The notes beneath the pieces are model-generated. The model was given only the letters and a program-made list of their open reading frames with translations. It made no database searches and had not been told where the DNA came from. From Bacillota bacterium (lineage in GTDB: Bacteria; Bacillota; Clostridia; Christensenellales; Pumilibacteraceae): a stretch of DNA of 14,789 bases. Shown piece after piece: positions 12,491-14,789 of the stretch. Both the position numbers and the translations under genes were made by a program. Where the stretch lies: contig WQSV01000018.1 of NCBI GenBank assembly GCA_009787685.1, positions 1-14,789 on the forward strand. Reading direction: 5' to 3'. The number at the start of each line of letters is the position of its first letter. Within the stretch, counting starts at the first letter, position 1.

Positions 12491-14789
12491 TTATTTTTTG
12501 TTCAATTTGTCAGCAAGCTTTTTTGTTGTTTTTGCCAACTCATCAAATGCTTTTGCCAAATCCTCGTCTTCTTTCGCTTTTGGTTTTGCTTTTATTGCAG
12601 TCTTTTTGACTGGCGCTTTAAGTTCATCTCCCGGCTTTCTAATGACTTGTTTTTTGACAGTCGTTGCAGGCTTTGCCGTGGTTGCTCTTGGCTTATAGGT
12701 TGTAGTTTTTTTGACTGGCGCTGGCGAGACTTCTTCAACTGGAGCTTCTTCCGTTGCGATCGCCTCTTCCGCGATTGGAACAACCTCCTCCGTGACCACT
12801 GGTTGCTCAATCACAGCTGAATGAACCTCCTCAGCAACCACTGGAGCAACAACTTCTTCTTCAACAGTTGAAACTGGTTGTTCAACACTAGGGGCAAATT
12901 TGTCAGTCACAGATTCTGGCTCAAACTTGTCAGTAACACTCTCTCTCATCAGTTCAGATGGGATTGAAGCAACAAACTCTGGCTCGTTTGCATTAGTAAA
13001 TAAATCTGGCTTAACTGTTGTGACACCCTCCGGCAAGATGCAAAACTTGATTCTGTCGCCCGCATTATAGTCCACTACATCATCAACGATTGCAGTGAAG
13101 TAATCTTTCACTCCATTAACTTTTGCATAGACGACTGTTCTTGAACCCAAAACATCTGTTGCAATAACAGGTGCTGAGAATGTTGCTTTTGAGTATTTTT
13201 GAATATCCGCTTTTCTGACAGAAATCTTTATTGGATTCACAAAAGTTGTGAATCCTCCGTTTTGATTTAGTCCCGAATGAGTTGGAGTTGAAACTTTCAC
13301 TCCCGGGAATTTGACAGATGCAAGAGTCCCTATTTTGACCTGCGAATACGCTTCGTTTTGAGTGATTCGTCTTGATGCAGTCAGCTTTTCAGAGGTGTCG
13401 ATGTCGCGAAGAATGACTTTGTTAACATCAACATAAAATGTGACGTTTTTGCCATGATCAAGAGCGCATTCTGGAGCGTGCTTTGAAACAAGATATCCGC
13501 GCTTGCCTTCAACTTGAGTGTAGACCGCTGTGAAACGTTGAAAACGCTCTGCAAAGTCAACAGTTCCAGAAACAGTGAAGAATTCGTGTGGACGCTCAAG
13601 CCCGCCCGCTTCTTCATAGGCATTTCTGTCAAGAAGGTCTTGTGGCGCGATTTCAAGGAACACTTCTCCGCCAAGGTTTTTAAAGTCGACGATTCTTTCA
13701 ATTGACGCATTATTCAATGTCGCAGTTGTGTCACCAAAAGTCAAATGCAAACCTTTGTCATCTTGAATGAAATTTGAGCGAATTTTGTTAAACTTCGGAA
13801 CACCCATAATAGATTGCTCTGTCGTTGGGTCAAACAAGTGAATGTGGTTCGCATCAATTGCCAGACGAACAGTTTCGCCTTGAACCGCGTTGCTTCTTGC
13901 ATCAATTCTCGCAACAGTATAGTCCTCTTTGCCGTCGACTTTCATGTAGAGAATTGTTTCATTTCCGAGTTTTTCAATAACATCAACATACGCTTCAATT
14001 GTCGTTTGAGGAGACGACGCAATAAAAATTTCTTCGTCTTTAATGTCTTCTGGACGAACTCCAAGAATAACATCTTTCCCGAAATAAGTGTCGTCCATAA
14101 TTCTTTTATATTGAGAAACTGGGATTTCAATTTTGTTTTCTTTTTCTCCCTTTTCTTTGTCTCCAAAAACAGCGAACACTTTTCCAGTTTCACGAACCAG
14201 TTTCGCGTTGAAAAAGTTCATTTGTGGAGAGCCTAGGAAAGACGCAACGAAAAGGTTGTCTGGGTTATCATAAAGGTATTGAGGGGTGTCGACCTGCATG
14301 ATAAGACCATCTTTCATGACAACGATTCTCGTCCCCATCGTCATCGCTTCTGTTTGATCATGCGTGACATAGATAAAAGTTGTTGCAAGTTTGTTGTGCA
14401 ATTTCGTGATTTCTGTTCTCATTTGAACGCGAAGTTTCGCGTCAAGGTTTGAGAGTGGTTCGTCAAGCAAAAATACTTTTGGCTCACGAACAATTGCTCT
14501 TCCCAATGCAACACGCTGACGCTGCCCACCCGAAAGGGCTTTTGGTTTTCTTGAAAGAAGCGGAGTAATCCCTAGAATTGCAGCCGCTTCTTTGACTCGC
14601 TTGTCAATTTCTGGCGACGGCATTCTTCTGAGCCTCAATCCAAAAGCCATATTGTCATAAACAGTCATGTGAGGATAAAGTGCATAGTTTTGGAAAACCA
14701 TCGCGATATCGCGGTCTTTTGGCTCAACATCATTAACGATTCTGTCGTCAATGTGAAGTTCCCCCGCTGAAATCTCTTCAAGACCCGCA
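12491..14789 (-). CDS. MsmX/UgpC-type ABC transporter ATP-binding protein with long C-terminal extension (5' end outside window)
   Basis: The reading frame is open to the window edge, giving 765 or more residues; the Walker A part lies beyond. Visible in order are the Q-loop in MVFQNYALYPHMTV, signature LSGGQRQRVALGRA, Walker B VFLLDEPLSNLDAKLR and switch His in TFIYVTHDQTEAMTMG. This pattern is typical of ATPases energising carbohydrate importers (MsmX, MalK). Such proteins are normally about 370 residues; here a TOBE domain (about 13840-14020) is followed by two more TOBE-like segments (about 13390-13570 and 13025-13185). The third echoes the first: VDGKEDYTVARID against VNGVKDYFTAIVD. Then come a duplicated ESVTDKF motif, a Val/Glu/Pro-rich acidic stretch (about 12725-12890), a Lys/Thr/Ala/Pro-rich basic stretch (about 12570-12720) and a short amphipathic helix ending in KKLADKLNKK. 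No permease is in view. Confidence 0.9.
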   Translation of the reverse strand, partial: AGLEEISAGELHIDDRIVNDVEPKDRDIAMVFQNYALYPHMTVYDNMAFGLRLRRMPSPEIDKRVKEAAAILGITPLLSRKPKALSGGQRQRVALGRAIVREPKVFLLDEPLSNLDAKLRVQMRTEITKLHNKLATTFIYVTHDQTEAMTMGTRIVVMKDGLIMQVDTPQYLYDNPDNLFVASFLGSPQMNFFNAKLVRETGKVFAVFGDKEKGEKENKIEIPVSQYKRIMDDTYFGKDVILGVRPEDIKDEEIFIASSPQTTIEAYVDVIEKLGNETILYMKVDGKEDYTVARIDARSNAVQGETVRLAIDANHIHLFDPTTEQSIMGVPKFNKIRSNFIQDDKGLHLTFGDTTATLNNASIERIVDFKNLGGEVFLEIAPQDLLDRNAYEEAGGLERPHEFFTVSGTVDFAERFQRFTAVYTQVEGKRGYLVSKHAPECALDHGKNVTFYVDVNKVILRDIDTSEKLTASRRITQNEAYSQVKIGTLASVKFPGVKVSTPTHSGLNQNGGFTTFVNPIKISVRKADIQKYSKATFSAPVIATDVLGSRTVVYAKVNGVKDYFTAIVDDVVDYNAGDRIKFCILPEGVTTVKPDLFTNANEPEFVASIPSELMRESVTDKFEPESVTDKFAPSVEQPVSTVEEEVVAPVVAEEVHSAVIEQPVVTEEVVPIAEEAIATEEAPVEEVSPAPVKKTTTYKPRATTAKPATTVKKQVIRKPGDELKAPVKKTAIKAKPKAKEDEDLAKAFDELAKTTKKLADKLNKK

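Noticed and set aside
12161..12820. Long plus-strand open reading frame through the 74-bp repeats and into the terminator region
   Set aside because: The repeat length (74) shifts frame in each unit, the peptide is of odd composition, and the frame then runs antisense to the well-supported ABC ATPase gene.

Overview
The window looks like a chromosomal segment of a low-GC, Gram-positive-type bacterium, most likely an uncultured gut member of Bacillota or Mycoplasmatota-like Bacilli. The grounds are AT-rich intergenic DNA, sigma-A type promoters (TTGACA/TATAAT), an AAGGAG ribosome site at one gene, an MsmX/UgpC-type ABC ATPase, a DtxR-family regulator and a tyrosine phenol-lyase. This placement is inference; no rRNA or other marker gene is present. 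The standard code reads well throughout.

Left edge (1-956). The first 137 bases hold the amino-terminal end of a TetR-family regulator on the minus strand. Nine copies of a 5-base repeat lie inside its coding sequence, directly before the DNA-binding domain. The gene has a consensus promoter flanked and overlapped by three TTGAAT-N4-ATTCAA palindromes. Divergent to it is a gene for a small Asn/Gln-rich membrane protein of unknown function, closed by a perfect 21-bp bidirectional hairpin. Repeat, autoregulatory operators and divergent membrane gene together look like a candidate phase-variable switch. This is the most intriguing part of the window.

Minus-strand block (957-9668). In transcription order it contains mscS (mechanosensitive channel), a DtxR-like metalloregulator, an HI0933/BaiN-like flavoprotein, uvrB, uvrA and a flavodoxin-fold iron-sulfur flavoprotein. 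uvrB and uvrA are 6 bp apart and form the nucleotide excision repair operon. Degenerate 7-base repeats lie at both outer ends of that operon. The regulator and the BaiN-like gene are 2 bp apart.

Plus-strand block (9731-12390). ung (uracil-DNA glycosylase) is followed by a tyrosine phenol-lyase gene. From the lyase stop codon onward there is a tandem array of about seven units of 74 bp. The units hold hairpins whose stems change in a compensatory way, as expected of a structured RNA or a mobile palindromic repeat. A 24-bp perfect hairpin terminator separates this from the last gene.

Right edge (12491-14789). On the minus strand is most of an MsmX/MalK-type ABC ATPase that is unusually long: it carries about three TOBE-like segments and a low-complexity acidic then basic tail. 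Its start lies beyond the window.

A recurring theme is start codons 6-7 bases after a good -10 box with no Shine-Dalgarno sequence (343, uvrB, ung, probably mscS). This suggests leaderless mRNAs are common in this organism.
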